A stretch of 64,000 bases of DNA from Epiperipatus broadwayi (GCA_028023455.1 JAQFVV010006231.1:6276036-6340035), one strand, 5' to 3'; counted from the first letter of the stretch, positions 48,401 through 59,461 are shown. Notes: generated by a model from the letters alone, not told the origin. Program-made: numbers and translations.

Positions 48401-48920
48401 CCATATTGATATGATGTCCAGCTATTGGCAGATCAAGTTATAGCCTGCTGACTGGAAATACTTGGCATTTCAATACAATGGTATATCATACCAATTTAAC
48501 AGAATGCCTTTCAGTCTAAAGAATAGTGGAGCAGGCCTGTTAAAATGTCTTGACCAGGTACTATCCTCTGAAATAAAAATGTTAATCACCATCTACATGG
48601 ATGGTGTGATTATTGCATCTAGTAACCCTCAGGAACACTTACAACACCACAAGATATTTTTACAAGAATGCAAAATGAAGAGTATCTCCATTAATGTATA
48701 AAAAAGCTGTTTAGCAGTAGAAGTGAATTTCTTAGGACATTTGATTAATGCAAATGGAATCAGGCCTTACCCTAACAAAATCCAAGCAATCAGAGATTTC
48801 CTAGTTCCTTGCACACCAAGAGAAGTGAGTTCATTTTTGGGGCTAAGTAACTTTTACAATAAATTTTTACAAATATTTTGCTTCCAACATGGAGCCTCTG
48901 CTGCATCTATTGCATAAGAG
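48395..48920 (+). pseudogene. Gypsy-type reverse transcriptase palm and thumb fragment
   Basis: Two adjoining frames. 48462-48701 contains YQFNRMPFSLKNSGAG (box with FG.. replaced) and IYMDGVIIAS, where the catalytic YxDD is YMDG (48594-48605), so the second aspartate is lost. 48723-48917 contains NFLGHLINANGI and SSFLGLSNFYNKF, the typical gypsy RT thumb/connection. The stop and frame change between them confirm decay. Confidence 0.85.
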
Positions 48921-49315
48921 GACATCATGAAAATATATGAAAGAGCATGAAAACAACATCAGGAGCATTAAAGAAAAGTTCCTTAACCAAGTGGTGTTGG
49001 TTTACCCTGACCTAAGGAAACTGTTTATTGTCCAGGTAGATAGTAGTGGGTACAGTTTAGGTGCAGGAGAATGATACCCTGTGCAGCTCTTATGCAAACT
49101 CTGGAGAATGATACCCTGGGTGTAATTTATTTTGTTATCAGACCTTTGAGAGGTGCAAAGATTAATTACTGTCTTGGAGAAAGGGGTCTTGGCTGTGGTG
49201 TGAGCATTCCAAAAGTTCTGCCAATTATTTATAGGATCGGAAGTGATCTTTAGAATGGACCATAGGAGCCTGGAATTCCTAAACCACAGTTATTTAACAA
49301 ATAGTAGCTAATCCA

Positions 49316-49594
49316 GTGGAGTATTTTCTCCAAGATTTCAATTATTCCATCCAGTATTGTAAAGGCACTGAAAATGTGGTGGCTGACACATTGAGCCAGA
49401 ATATTGGTCCTGGGTCTCAAAATCATCTGCAGATGGAAGATATCTGTTTGGCTAATATAGAATTAGAGGAGGATGATATTGCGGAAAAAGGATTAAGACA
49501 CCTGGGAAAACTGCAATGGCAAAGTCACACCTATAATAAAATTATTGACCAACTAGAATCTAAAAATGAAATTAGGAGAAATATTGGAAAATAA
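49316..49594 (+). pseudogene. RNase H C-terminus and linker fragment of the gypsy-like element
   Basis: The frame reads YSIQYCKGTENVVADTLSQN, the end of gypsy RNase H (usual form: I.Y..G..N..AD.LSR), then an acidic linker typical between RNase H and the integrase zinc finger. The same motif occurs as YTVKYCKGSENIIPDILSRN on the minus strand at about 63890-63955, showing two related families. Confidence 0.8.
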
Positions 49595-49694
49595 CACCAG
49601 AAATAGATAGTGACTGAAAGAAGGGGTCCTCTGGTACATTACTGACATACAAATGGATCAGTGGAAGATGATTATACCAGAAAGTTTACAAGGT

Positions 49695-50330
49695 CTTATT
49701 ATGTACACCCATCATTTGTATGGACATTATGGAGTTAATGGAAGGCTTATTGATGATGTGGTTCCACTGGCTGAATATGAGAGCACAGGTTGTCAGCATA
49801 GTAAGTGCATGTGAAACCTGTCAGAAAACAAAACAAGCAAATGAGTCATATCAGATCCCATTGAGTCCTATCATTCCTAACAAACCAAATTATCTGGTAG
49901 TTGTTGATTTTTATAGACCATTACCAGTTTTTAAAAAATTGAATATGTACTAATGCTATATGACATTTTTTCAAAGTATGTTTTAGCATATCTGGTGTCT
50001 CAGGCAAATATTAGGAATGTCATATGAGTCCTTGAGATGCAATACTTTGAGAAAATAGATAGACCTAGGGCTATTTTGTCAGACCATGGTACACCTTTTA
50101 CATTGTATGAATACCAAAAGTGGATAGAGAATGGAGCTAAAACATATTGTCATCCATACAGAATCTGCAGTCCATGCAAGCAGATGATGAAACACTTGGA
50201 ATGCTTCTTCAGGATATATACTGCTTCCAACCATAGAGGATGGCTGAAACAGCTTCCTCATGTATTAAATTTTATAAATTGGAATCATAATGAATCCACA
50301 GAGTTTGCATTTATAAGACTTTAATTTGGA
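49695..50330 (+). pseudogene. Gypsy-type integrase fragments
   Basis: Frames 49720-49953 and 50037-50324. The first holds the second half of the HHCC zinc finger (ACETCQKTKQ) and the first core aspartate context VVVDFYRPLP. The second holds the second aspartate context ILSDHGTPF and WLKQLPHVLNFINWNHNEST, the C-terminal helix of the core. A frameshift separates them, and the catalytic Glu context is not recognisable. Confidence 0.8.
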
Positions 50331-50395
50331 GAAGCAATAACTCAATTATATAAATCCACATTACCCACTATCTCAGAAAATATTGATAAAAGAAG

Positions 50396-50470
50396 AGATC
50401 AAGAAGAGGCAAGGGCAAAATTGGAACACAGTGTCAAGAAGAGGCAAGGGCAAAATTGGAACACAGTGCC
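50396..50470 (+). repeat. ~35-bp tandem duplication
   Basis: 'caagaagaggcaagggcaaa' followed by 'attggaacacagtg' occurs twice in succession at 50399-50433 and 50434-50468. Confidence 0.9.
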
Positions 50471-50781
50471 AAGCTCCAGACAATGCAAAAAGAAGTCAGG
50501 ATTGGCAAGTTTAAAAAAGGTGTAACACTGTGAGTCAAACTGGAAAACATTTTTTCAAAAAATTCCAAAACTTGTATGATAGGTTTTATCAGGTCACCCA
50601 AAAGGATGGCTCAAATGCCTTCACTAAAGGGGTACCTATAATGATAGGTCCCTGAAGCCATATAAGATCAGCACATGGTATAGAAGGTCTCTATGAAGAT
50701 TGATGTATGGAAAATAAAATTAATTCAAACCCATTTTTATTCTTGTTTTCCTGGCCCTGGTGGTATATATATTTGGCATGG

Positions 50782-51300
50782 TGTAATATTTTTAAAAAAA
50801 AAACTTCTTCAAAGAGAGTAAAATGCAAAGATCATTTAAAAGATATTTAATTTTTTTTAAGTAGTATAATTTTTTTAAAAAAGTACAATTTTAAATTTAT
50901 CTATGTAATTTAATCAAAATAATGTTGATATTGGAAAGTGCATACAGATTAATTAATTCAGATTGTGAAAAGACATTCCACAGACAAATTACAATCAAAA
51001 TTTCCAAAGTTACTTAAAGATGGTGAAAATAATCCATAGAAAAAAACTTTGTAGCTGAAAAAAATAAATAATGTGGAAGATTATAAAATAATAAAATCAA
51101 GGATAAAGAAAATATGCACAGGACTTCTCAAAAATGATCTGGACTATAAAAGGGGTGGACATGTCGGAAAGGGGCTTTTTCATCTGTGTGTTTTGGTCAA
51201 GTTCTCACGTGCAGCTTTTTTTTTTTTTAATTAAGAATAAAATGTTGCCACTTAGATCTAAAGTGAACCTATTCCACAGATTCGAGCAGAGCCAGATTGT
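50782..51300 (+). mobile_element. Candidate 3' LTR of the + strand gypsy-like element (right end unclear)
   Basis: After a purine-containing 'ttggcatgg' comes TGTAATATTTTT (50782), an LTR-like start. Further in, a TATA box (tataaa at 51145-51150) lies about 85 bases before a poly(A) signal (aataaa at 51236-51241), with a GC-richer R-like region between them. This is the expected U3-R-U5 order. I could not fix the right end or find a matching 5' LTR, so the call is tentative. The 82-codon frame 51134-51382 overlaps it and is not a gene. Confidence 0.4.
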
Positions 51301-51382
51301 TCACCAAAATCTCTCAGAAAAAAGTCACCTAAACCTGCATCTAACTTTGCCCCAATCAGGGTCAGAGATATGGAAGAAATGA

Positions 51383-52150
51383 AACCATAAAAAACAGTAT
51401 TGCAGACTATCCATCAAAAGGAATCAGACTACTAAGGAGCTCAATCACCTACGTTAGCACTTGAAACTTACCAGTAAATTAATGGCCATATCTAGATAAA
51501 AGATTTATGAACTGAATTTTTAATAATAAATTGTTACTGTGGACAAAAAGAAGACATTAATTACCTATTACTTCAAAATGCAATATTTGAATTCAAATGG
51601 TTAAAATAATTATCTGAGTATGCATGTGTTTCTTTCGAATATTCTAATTTTATTATTATTATAGATGTTTAAATGTGTCATGTGTTGTAATAAATCTTTA
51701 CTACTAATATAAAAAAACTTTCATTGTACGTGTCTAATTTTTTAGTTAGTTACATTGTTAATTTTAAGTGTTAGATTTTTATTGTTTAGTTTTAGAATAG
51801 TGTATAAATTACCTTGCCAATATTCTTATTTTTTAATTAAGTCTAGGAATAATTTTTTTTTTCTTTAAATAAATTGACAGGAAATCTTAATCCAGATCTT
51901 ATAACTATTACTTTATAAGTTACAATATGCTTGATGCAGAATCAGTGAGTCTAATGATTTTGGTGCCCTCTTTTATAAATTAAAAACTGATTCTGCCAGC
52001 AATTGAAATCATAATAATTCTTAGGTTGAGTTAATCAGGAAATATAGCTATGTTTTTTTAGAAATATGAGTGAAATATTTTTGTTCTTCATAGCTTGATT
52101 AACTCATGCACTGTAGTGTGTAATTGAAGGTCTATCAAAATGTGCAAAAA
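51383..52150. other. Intron sequence, nothing recognised
   Basis: AT-rich; may include the remainder of the LTR above. No feature recognised. Confidence 0.35.
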
Positions 52151-52158
52151 TTATATAT

Positions 52159-53751
52159 TATACCGGGTTCGAATATGTGCCCTCGAAACACCGGCCTCTT
52201 AGGCAGAGAAGAACATACTTGGAGAGTACATATGCCCAAACGATAGCTATAAAATATATAACTAGCGTTACATTTCCAGGACATTTCTTCTCAACTGTTG
52301 AGTTCAACACCAAGTTCAAAGTACTTTTTTGTTTCATGTAGACACGGGCACCAGCTATTTATTCAAGGATGAATAAATAATGCACTTTGGACAATGGTCC
52401 CTAACTCAACACCTACGCATCCATGACTAGCTCAGCTGTTTGTAATCTTACAGATTATACATAATTAGTGGTTAAAAGACTTGATAAAAGAGTTGTAAAA
52501 GGAATTTATAAAAAGTGATTGAAAAAAAGAATTGACCGACAAATAAAGTTTAATTTTAAAGACAATTTATTAACTAACATTTACTAATTTTAAACATTTG
52601 ATAATTCTAATAAAACACACATATTTTTAAATTAACATTTCTAAACTAGTTTAAATATTCTTGTAGATTTTAATAATAGAACTCTGGTATTTATCTAATT
52701 TAACTAATAACACTGATATAATGATCACGCACATATTAACTCATACACTCACATATATAATAATAAAGTATTACATAGCATTTGAAACTTAAACACACAT
52801 GTCAATAGCTAATTTTATGTATGATATAGAGTTCATATAATTAGACTCTTGGAGGATTTGCATGAATTAATGCAATGCAATGGCTATTACAGTATAAATG
52901 AAAATAAGCAAATGTTTTACCTAGGATTTTGAACGTAGATTTAGAACTTTTTCTTCTTGTTTGTTGCTTCTTCCAGTACAAATGCTTCCATGATGCGTTT
53001 CTTTATTATTCCCGATTATTACTTTGGAGACAATTAGATACTGACAGAGATTTCCAAGTTGTTAAGCTGACATTAATTCACGGGCAGATCTGGCTGTTTT
53101 CATCGGACATTTAGGCTGTGGAGAAACGCGTGTTTCCAAAAGCTGCTCAACAATGCATTTTTTTTGTTTCTGGATACGATTAACTTAATTAATTGAAATT
53201 AACTGACTCAATTGATTTGTGAACTGAACTCGCTCAATTAATTTGTGAACTGAACTGTCCGATAAAAAAAAGGTCTATTTATACATGCAATGTGTTGTCC
53301 TTGTAATATCCTTCGGCAATATCTGTTGTCGAAATTCCATTGATAATTTTATGTTTTTGGAAATTTTTTAATTAGTAATAGCCATGCAAAAACATGTTGT
53401 TTTATTTTATTAATAGCCATTGCCGTGTTTTTAATGATAATCTTCTTTTATTTTGCATACATTTTTTTATTTATTTACAATCGCACATATATACGCACAT
53501 ATATATTTTAATACAATTTACTATTTAGTTTTGTTTTAAGATGACTTTTCTTTTACTTAAACTCAAATGAAAAGAGATTTATATTTTTAAACTTTTTAAA
53601 TTATATTTTTACGAATACTAATAAAAAACTCTTTATGAAAATAAACTGTAATAAACTCTTCAACATCTAATTTTACATTTTTCTTTTATGAAAGATTATT
53701 TTAATAATTTTTTTAAATAAAATTATATGTGCTAATATCAATATTGGTACA
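52159..53751 (-). repeat. 3' LTR of the minus-strand LTR element
   Basis: Aligned by eye with 56349-57925 from 'ggg ttcgaatatgtgccctcg' at one end to 'tatcaatattggtaca' at the other. The plus-strand frame 52929-53114 is conserved in both LTRs, but only because the LTRs are copies; it has no promoter or family support and I do not call it a gene. Confidence 0.9.
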
Positions 53752-53755
53752 TTAC

Positions 53756-53772
53756 ACCAGCCCTCCTTTGAG
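53756..53772 (-). other. Polypurine tract
   Basis: On the minus strand, caaaggagggctgg lies a few bases before the 3' LTR start. This is the expected primer site for plus-strand DNA synthesis in LTR elements. Confidence 0.65.
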
Positions 53773-53924
53773 AGTAAAATGCATCTATTTTTGACCATTT
53801 TATCTTTGACAACATTAATTCTTAATTTATTATTCTTCTAAGTTTGCTTTTTGATATCTTTTACTTTACATACCAAGGGCAATCTCCAATGATACTTTTC
53901 TTCTTTCTATGCTGGCAACATTGT

Positions 53925-54206
53925 TTACAATGTTCTGAGTCCTGGATAGTGACCATGAGGACAAACTAATTTTGTGGCACGGGGCTCTTTTATAAACGAA
54001 GCTTTGGCTGCCGATTCTCTTGTTTGGACTTTGACTAAGAAAAGGTCACTGTGAATGGCAGGAATTTCAACTGTCCATTTCCAACTTATGCTCTGGAAAA
54101 TGATTGCCGATTCTCTTGATCGGACTTTGACTAAGAAGAGGTCGCTGTGAAAGGCAGGAATTTCAACTGTCCATTTCCAACTTACACTTTGGAAAACAAG
54201 GTACAA
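53925..54206 (-). other. Open frame with a ~96-bp internal duplication, element interior
   Basis: The 93-codon minus frame contains the block KWTVEIP..HSDLFLVKV.(S/T)RES twice, encoded by two DNA copies at about 54010-54102 and 54106-54202. Its C-terminus has CPHGHYPGL. No recognised domain. It lies just before the polypurine tract, so it may be the remains of the element's 3' coding end. Confidence 0.4.
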
Positions 54207-54754
54207 GATATGGGGATTCTCCCTTGAAAAAGATACTTATGACTTACTCTGGTTGTCCCCAGTGTGCATTTTAAAAGAGAAATAATCCTGGCCAATCCGT
54301 TACGGGTACTAAAATTTATCCAGTCGACAGCTTTAAACTTATCCTTAACTAAAACATTTCTATACTGCCCTCATTCCCTTTAATTTTGACCCATTATACA
54401 TTCCTAATAACTTAGATTGACTTTATATTTTATCCATTTATAACCTTACAATATTATTTTTGAACTCATATGAACATTACTTTAACATATTTATTTATAT
54501 TACTACATTATTTTTAAACTATTACAAACATTATTCTAAATATTTATTTACGTTTTACAGTACTATTCTAAACTCTTACGAATATTATTTATATTACAAT
54601 ATTATTTTTAAACATTTATTTTAACTTCTTTATTTAACATGCGTGTATTCAAAAAAAAAACTTTTACTTTATTACGATCCATTTATTTATTCAACTTTTA
54701 TTAACTTGCATCTATTCAAAAACAACTTACTTTATTACGATTCATTATTACACT

Positions 54755-54756
54755 GA

Positions 54757-54793
<37 letters not shown>

Positions 54794-54794
54794 T
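54755..54794. repeat. ATT trinucleotide microsatellite
   Basis: A run of about 13 'att' units in the interior of the LTR element. Confidence 0.9.
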
Positions 54795-55598
54795 TTTGAC
54801 TTGACTTTAAATCATTTATTTATTTCCCTTTTATTAACTTGCATCTATTCAAAAACAACTTACTTTATTACGATTCATTGTTTACTACAGATACATTACA
54901 CTTATTTGCTTAACTTGATTTTATCTATTTTATTTTAACTATTTGACCTACTTATTTATATATGAATATTTCTCTCAATTAATATGTGCATGGGGGAAAA
55001 AATCTTTTATTTTACGAAGCCTCCGTTATTATTATTACTTTCAAACATTTAACTTATTATTAACTTTACTTTTAATTTATCATTATTCATTTATCTATTT
55101 ATTTTTTTAATTTATTATTTTAGTTTTAAATAGAAGTTTCAGATTTAAATTTATCAAATTATTGACCTTAGAATAATCATATTCCTGCTCATTGTCCATT
55201 TCCAGTCCTTTTGTTTATTTCCTTTACTATTCCGCCCGATTACTAACTTTTAAACTATGTCAAGTGATTCCTTCTTTCTTTCTACAAATTCTATAATATA
55301 AACTAACTTTCCTTTCTTATCGGTCCCACTTTTATAATTTATTACTTTATCTCTTTCTTTTTCCATTCTATTTTCAACTTTGTAAATCAGGAAACCTTGA
55401 TATTTAGACAAACTCCAAATCTTCAATGTGAGAATATTTTTTTCTATGCTTTCTTTTTTTAAATCTATTTTTAAATCTTTGAACACGAACGTTTACTTTA
55501 AAACTTTTATTTTTAATTCTTTGTAAAGACTCTTTTACACTATCTTCTACCTTTTGATCTACATAAGTTTCTACTTTATCTGTAGCAACGCTATTTGA

Positions 55599-55997
55599 TT
55601 ATAATTTAATTTCTATTTCCAAACTACTATATTTACCACTATCTGACACTACTATCTCTTTCATAACCTCAACTTCCTTATTTTCTTTGACTAAATCTAC
55701 CTTTATAATTTCTTGGTTCTTCTCTACCTTTACCATTATCTCACATCTTATTTCTCTTACTTCTGCTCTGAGTTCCTTAATTGCTCCTTTAACCTGACTA
55801 ATTTCTTCCTTCAATTCTGCTTTGAGTTCTAACTGGCTTTGTTTAAATTCTCTTATTTCAGCTTTGAATTCTTTGAGCTCTTGTTGGCTTTGCTCAAATT
55901 TCTGCCACAATTCTTGTTGACATTGTTTAATTTCTTGTATTATATTCATCATCATTTTCAGCATATTTCTTCTTTCTCTTTTTCCATTTTTAAACAA
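55599..55997 (-). CDS. Gag-like coiled-coil protein of the LTR element
   Basis: A 132-codon frame rich in Lys and Glu with heptad-like repeats: QCQQELWQKFEQSQQELKEF, QSQLELKAELKEEISQVKG and AEVREIRCEI (about residues 27-90), a clear coiled coil. It begins with a basic patch (KNGKRERRN). It lies on the element's sense strand about 350 bases after the primer-binding site, the gag position. No zinc knuckle or capsid motif is recognisable in this stretch. A related acidic/coiled-coil style is seen in the gag region of the + strand gypsy-like element at 45.9-47.3 kb. Probably the only protein of the element; whether it is expressed is unknown. Confidence 0.5.
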   Translation of the reverse strand: MFKNGKRERRNMLKMMMNIIQEIKQCQQELWQKFEQSQQELKEFKAEIREFKQSQLELKAELKEEISQVKGAIKELRAEVREIRCEIMVKVEKNQEIIKVDLVKENKEVEVMKEIVVSDSGKYSSLEIEIKL

Positions 55998-56325
55998 TAT
56001 TTTATTTCACTAAATTTAATATATGACTTATTTATTTATTTCTTACTAAAATGAAAACCCATGCTGACTCCACCCTTTTTGTCCTTTTCTCTACCTGTTC
56101 TAATGCCTCAGCTCCACCCAAACATCTAATTGTCTCTGATTTAACATGATTTATTTTAGATAACGTAAATAGCATAAATCTCTTTTCATTTAAAGAAAAA
56201 AAAGTTTTCGGTCAATTCTTTTTTTTTTTAAATTAAAACACTTTTACATACGTAATTTAACTTTTGTATAAAAAATTTTTCAAACAAGAAACAAAGTATT
56301 TAATTACTACTGTTTCTTAGGTCCA

Positions 56326-56346
56326 GTCCCAAGTTGGGTAAAGCCA
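56326..56346 (-). other. Primer-binding site of the LTR element
   Basis: On the minus strand TGGCTTTACCC begins two bases after the 5' LTR end. TGG pairs with the CCA end of a tRNA. Which tRNA cannot be decided by eye. Confidence 0.6.
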
Positions 56347-56348
56347 TT

Positions 56349-57925
56349 TATACTGGGTTTGAATATGTGCCCTCGAAACACTGGACTCTAGTGCAGAGAA
56401 GAACATACTCTGAGAGTATTATGCCCAAACATTAGCTATAAAATATATAACTAGCGTTACATTTCCAGGACATAACTTCTTCTCGACTGTTGAGTTCAAC
56501 ACCAAGTTCAAAGTACTTTTTTGTTTTGTGTAGACACAGGCACCAGCTATCTATCTATTCAAGGATGAATAAATAACACACTTTGGACAATGGCCACTAA
56601 CTCAACGCCTACGTATCCATGACTAGCTCAGCTGTTTGTAATCACTAACAGATTATACATAATTAGTGGTTAAAAGACTTGATAAAAGAGTTGTAAAAGG
56701 AATTTATAAAAAGTGATTGATAAAAAGAATTGACCATTTATTAACTAACATTTACTAATTTTAAACATTTGATAATTCTAATAAAACACACATACTTTTA
56801 AATTAACATTTCTAAACTAGTTTAAATATTCTTGTAGATTTTAATAATAGAACACTGGTATTTATCTAATTTAACTAATAGCACTGATATAATGATCACG
56901 CACATATTAACTCATACACTCACATATATAATAATAAAGTATTACATAGCATTTGAAACTTAAACTCACATATCAATAGTTCATTTTATGTATGATATAG
57001 AGTTCATATAATTAGACTCTTGGAGGATTCACATGAATTAATGCAATGCAATGGTTATTACAGTATAAACGAAAATAAGCAAATGTTTTACCTAGGATTT
57101 TGAACGTAGATTTAGAACTTTGTTTTCTTCTTGTTTGTTGCTTCTTCCAGTACAAATGCTTCCATGATGAGTTTCCTTATTATTCCCGATTATTACTTTG
57201 GAGACAATTAGATACTGATGGAGATTTCCCAGTTGTTAAGCTGACATTAATTCACGGGCAGATCTGGCTGTTTTCATCGGACATTTAGGCTGTGGAGAAA
57301 CACGTGTTCCCAAAAGCTGCTCAACAATGCATTTTTTTTTGTTTCTGGATACGATTAACTTAACTGATTGAAATTAACTGACTCAATTGATTTGTGAACT
57401 GAACTCGCTCAATTAATTTGTGAACTGAACTAACTGTCTGATAAAAAAAAGGTCTATTTATACCTGCAATGTGTTGTCCTTGTAATATCCTTTGGCAATA
57501 TCTGTTGTCGAAATTCCATTGATAATTTTATGTTTTCAGAAATTGTTTAATTAGTAATAGCCATGCAAAAACATGTTTTATTTTATTAATAGCCATTGCC
57601 ATGTTTTTAATGATAATCTTCTTTTATTTCGCATACTTTTTTTTATTTATTTACAATCGCACATATATACACACATATATATTTTAATACAATTTACTAT
57701 TTAGTTTTTTTTTAAGATGACTTTTATTTTACTTAAATTCGAATGAAAAGAGATTTATATTTTTAAACTTTTTAAATTATATTTTTACGAATACTAATAA
57801 AAAACTCTTTACGAAAATAAACTGTAATAAACTCTTCAATATCTAATTTTACGTTTTTCTTTTATGAAAGTAATTTTAATAATTTTTTAGATAAAATTAT
57901 ATGTGCCAATATCAATATTGGTACA
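56349..57925 (-). repeat. 5' LTR of the minus-strand LTR element
   Basis: Direct repeat of 52159-53751, slightly shorter because of small deletions (for example a ~20-base stretch missing after 'aaagaattgacc' at about 56734). The frame 57100-57288 is the counterpart of 52929-53114 and is not called. Confidence 0.9.
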
Positions 57926-57931
57926 ATATAT

Positions 57932-58160
57932 ACATACACATTAATCATGCAATATTTTAAACAAGAGTGTACATTTTACATTGTTGCTACTATATGTGTA
58001 TTATATATATCCTTTTAATAAACAATGGCTATTAAATATATTTTAAGAATATGTAATATTTTTTAAGTAACAATCTTTAATGCCCATACTAAGTTAGACT
58101 ATAAATAGTTTTAGAATACTGCCTATTTAAAATTATTATTTCATAAACATTTTTATTTAA
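57932..58160. other. Intron sequence, nothing recognised
   Basis: AT-rich flank of the LTR element. Confidence 0.4.
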
Positions 58161-58164
58161 TATA

Positions 58165-58420
58165 AGGGATTTGAGCTCAGACTTTCAAGCTCCCTACATC
58201 TAGGCACTTCATCTTATACAACTGATGCACATGACCACACACATGTGAATAAGACAAATGATCTCCAAAACCAGCACTCATCAGTTAGTCCAGATCATCA
58301 TCTTCCACACATTATAGGTTGGAAATCATCTGTCTTTTTCACATGTGTATAGGTTGCATGAGATGAAGTGGATGGCTGAAGAAAGTTTAAAAGTCTGTGT
58401 TAAAATCCCCTATGTTACAT
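58165..58420. repeat. Hammerhead-bearing dispersed repeat, copy 5, as an inverted pair
   Basis: 58165-58305 is a minus-strand member ('gggatttgagctcagacttt', 'caactgatgcacatgacc', 'atgatctccaa'), followed at 58313-58420 by the plus-strand 3' part ('ggttggaaatcatctgtctt', 'cacatgtgtatagg', 'gttaaaatcccc'). In the minus copy the CTGATGA box (complement of 58279-58285) and stem II half survive, but the GAAA box and helix III are deleted. Confidence 0.6.
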
Positions 58421-58814
58421 CTAGACTCTTAGTATATAAAATATACTTGTATTTAAATTATTAAATATTTTTATTGTATATATTTGCATATGTCACTATC
58501 TACATAACAGGACACCTGAAGAGTTTCTGGTTGCACAATAAAATATATAGTGGATCAGAGTTGATAATCAATAAATTTTTTAATTCATAATGATTCATAT
58601 AAGATGATGGGTAGATTCACTTTATATTATTTACTTTAATTGAAATGATTATTTATTCATTTATCATACATATATGTACATTATTCTAACTCATTACAAT
58701 GTAAAGTGTATTTAGTTTTATGTATACAAGTTTTGATTCAAACTTTTTAACAAGACATTTTTTATTTTCAAAAATATATACAACTATTAAACTTTTTTTA
58801 TTATTCATTTATAG
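58421..58814. other. Intron end before RasGEF exon 4
   Basis: AT-rich. The acceptor is 'ttcatttatag' ending at 58814, with a T-rich tract upstream. The open frame that begins at 58720 runs through this intron end; the coding part starts only at 58815. Confidence 0.6.
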
Positions 58815-59277
58815 GAATTTTCAAAGGCTTTGTCAATTGATGGATAGTACTAATAATTATTTTCACTACAGATCAGCATTGAAGAAAGCCATGAATAATC
58901 AACCATGTATTCCATTTTTTGCTTTCTGTATGCTTAATGCATGTACATTTTTAAACGTTGATAGAAGAATTAAAGTAATTCAAAATGAAAAAAAATATGA
59001 AAACATTTCATTTAAAGTTTTTCAGTATTCTGATTTAATGAAGGAAATAAGCTCTAATCTTTGTAAAAAGTTTAGGAAAGAAGATAACGGAGCTGGAGAT
59101 GGAGCGTCTATGCTTCAAAAAATCACTTGCACATACCCTTTATTAGGTTATCAGATAGCCACATTGCAATATAAATTTACTATAGATAATGAAATTTTAA
59201 ATTTCCTCCTGACTACAAAATGTCTTACTGAAGGTCAGATTTTTCAGTTATCTTGTAAAAAAGAAAATTCTCTATAA
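58815..59277 (+). CDS. RasGEF gene, terminal exon (C-terminal half of the catalytic domain)
   Basis: The exon starts after ...tttatag with a g that completes the Arg codon left open by the exon at 36992-37125, then runs 153 codons to a taa at 59275-59277. It encodes the third RasGEF block, YFHYRSALKKAMNNQPCIPF (about residues 14-33; family form YR..L.....PCIPFLG), followed by CMLNACTFLNVD in place of the usual LTDL.F. A lysine-rich segment and a glycine patch (GAGDGAS) come next, then the final helices (TIDNEILNFLL, LTEGQIFQLS), the normal end of the domain. The protein ends 6 residues later, so nothing follows the RasGEF domain. The usual tail beyond the domain found in SOS-type proteins is absent. 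Subfamily not assigned. Confidence 0.85.
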
Positions 59278-59286
59278 ATTATAGAA

Positions 59287-59292
59287 AATAAA
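59287..59292 (+). terminator. Possible polyadenylation signal of the RasGEF gene
   Basis: AATAAA starts 10 bases after the stop codon. That is unusually close, and other AATAAA-like hexamers occur downstream in this AT-rich DNA, so the real site is uncertain. Confidence 0.25.
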
Positions 59293-59461
59293 TTTCTTTT
59301 AGTCTATAAAATTCTGATAATTGAATTTTTTTTTTTAGAAAAGTGGGATAGTTGTTTTTATATATTAATTTTTGGTATTGTATTTTTATACCATACTAGG
59401 CTGCTTGATGGCATTATATACAGTTTAAAACACATAAATATAACATTATCTGGCTAGCCTC

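Larger units (their letters stand above)
45895..50780 (+). mobile_element. Ty3/gypsy-like LTR retrotransposon internal region, decayed
   Basis: Pol order protease, RT, RNase H, integrase is readable across many frameshifts and stops. The gag-like part (45895-47320) is acidic and repetitive with AATATGG-type codon repeats. The protease end motif ILGSDFIPKLDV lies at about 47430-47470. RT follows at about 47640-48905 with an internal duplication, RNase H at about 48980-49400 (VQVDSSGYSLGAG, then YCKGTENVVADTLSQN), and integrase at about 49695-50330 (HHLYGHYG zinc-finger start, CETCQKTK, VVDFY, LSDHGTPF). Pol order with integrase last defines Ty3/gypsy. Nothing here can be functional. Confidence 0.85.
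52153..57931 (-). mobile_element. Non-autonomous LTR retrotransposon, complete with LTRs, PBS, PPT and TSD
   Basis: Two direct repeats of about 1.58-1.59 kb (52159-53751 and 56349-57925) flank a 2.6-kb interior. On the minus strand the LTRs start TGTACC and end GGTATA, and the element is bounded by atatat at 52153-52158 and 57926-57931. A TGG-starting primer-binding site follows the 5' LTR (56346 downward), and a purine tract (AAAGGAGGG) precedes the 3' LTR (about 53760-53770). The interior has a coiled-coil gag-like frame but no protease, RT or integrase, so it depends on enzymes from elsewhere (LARD-like). The LTRs differ at a few percent of sites, so the insertion is not very recent. Confidence 0.9.

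Noticed and set aside
52929-53114. Gene conserved at 52929-53114 and 57100-57288
   Set aside because: Both lie at equivalent positions in the two LTRs, so the conservation is due to LTR identity. No start context, domain or splice signal.
55839-56054. Plus-strand 71-codon frame rich in Phe and Leu
   Set aside because: It is antisense to the coiled-coil gag-like frame 55599-55997; the Phe/Leu richness mirrors Lys/Glu codons.
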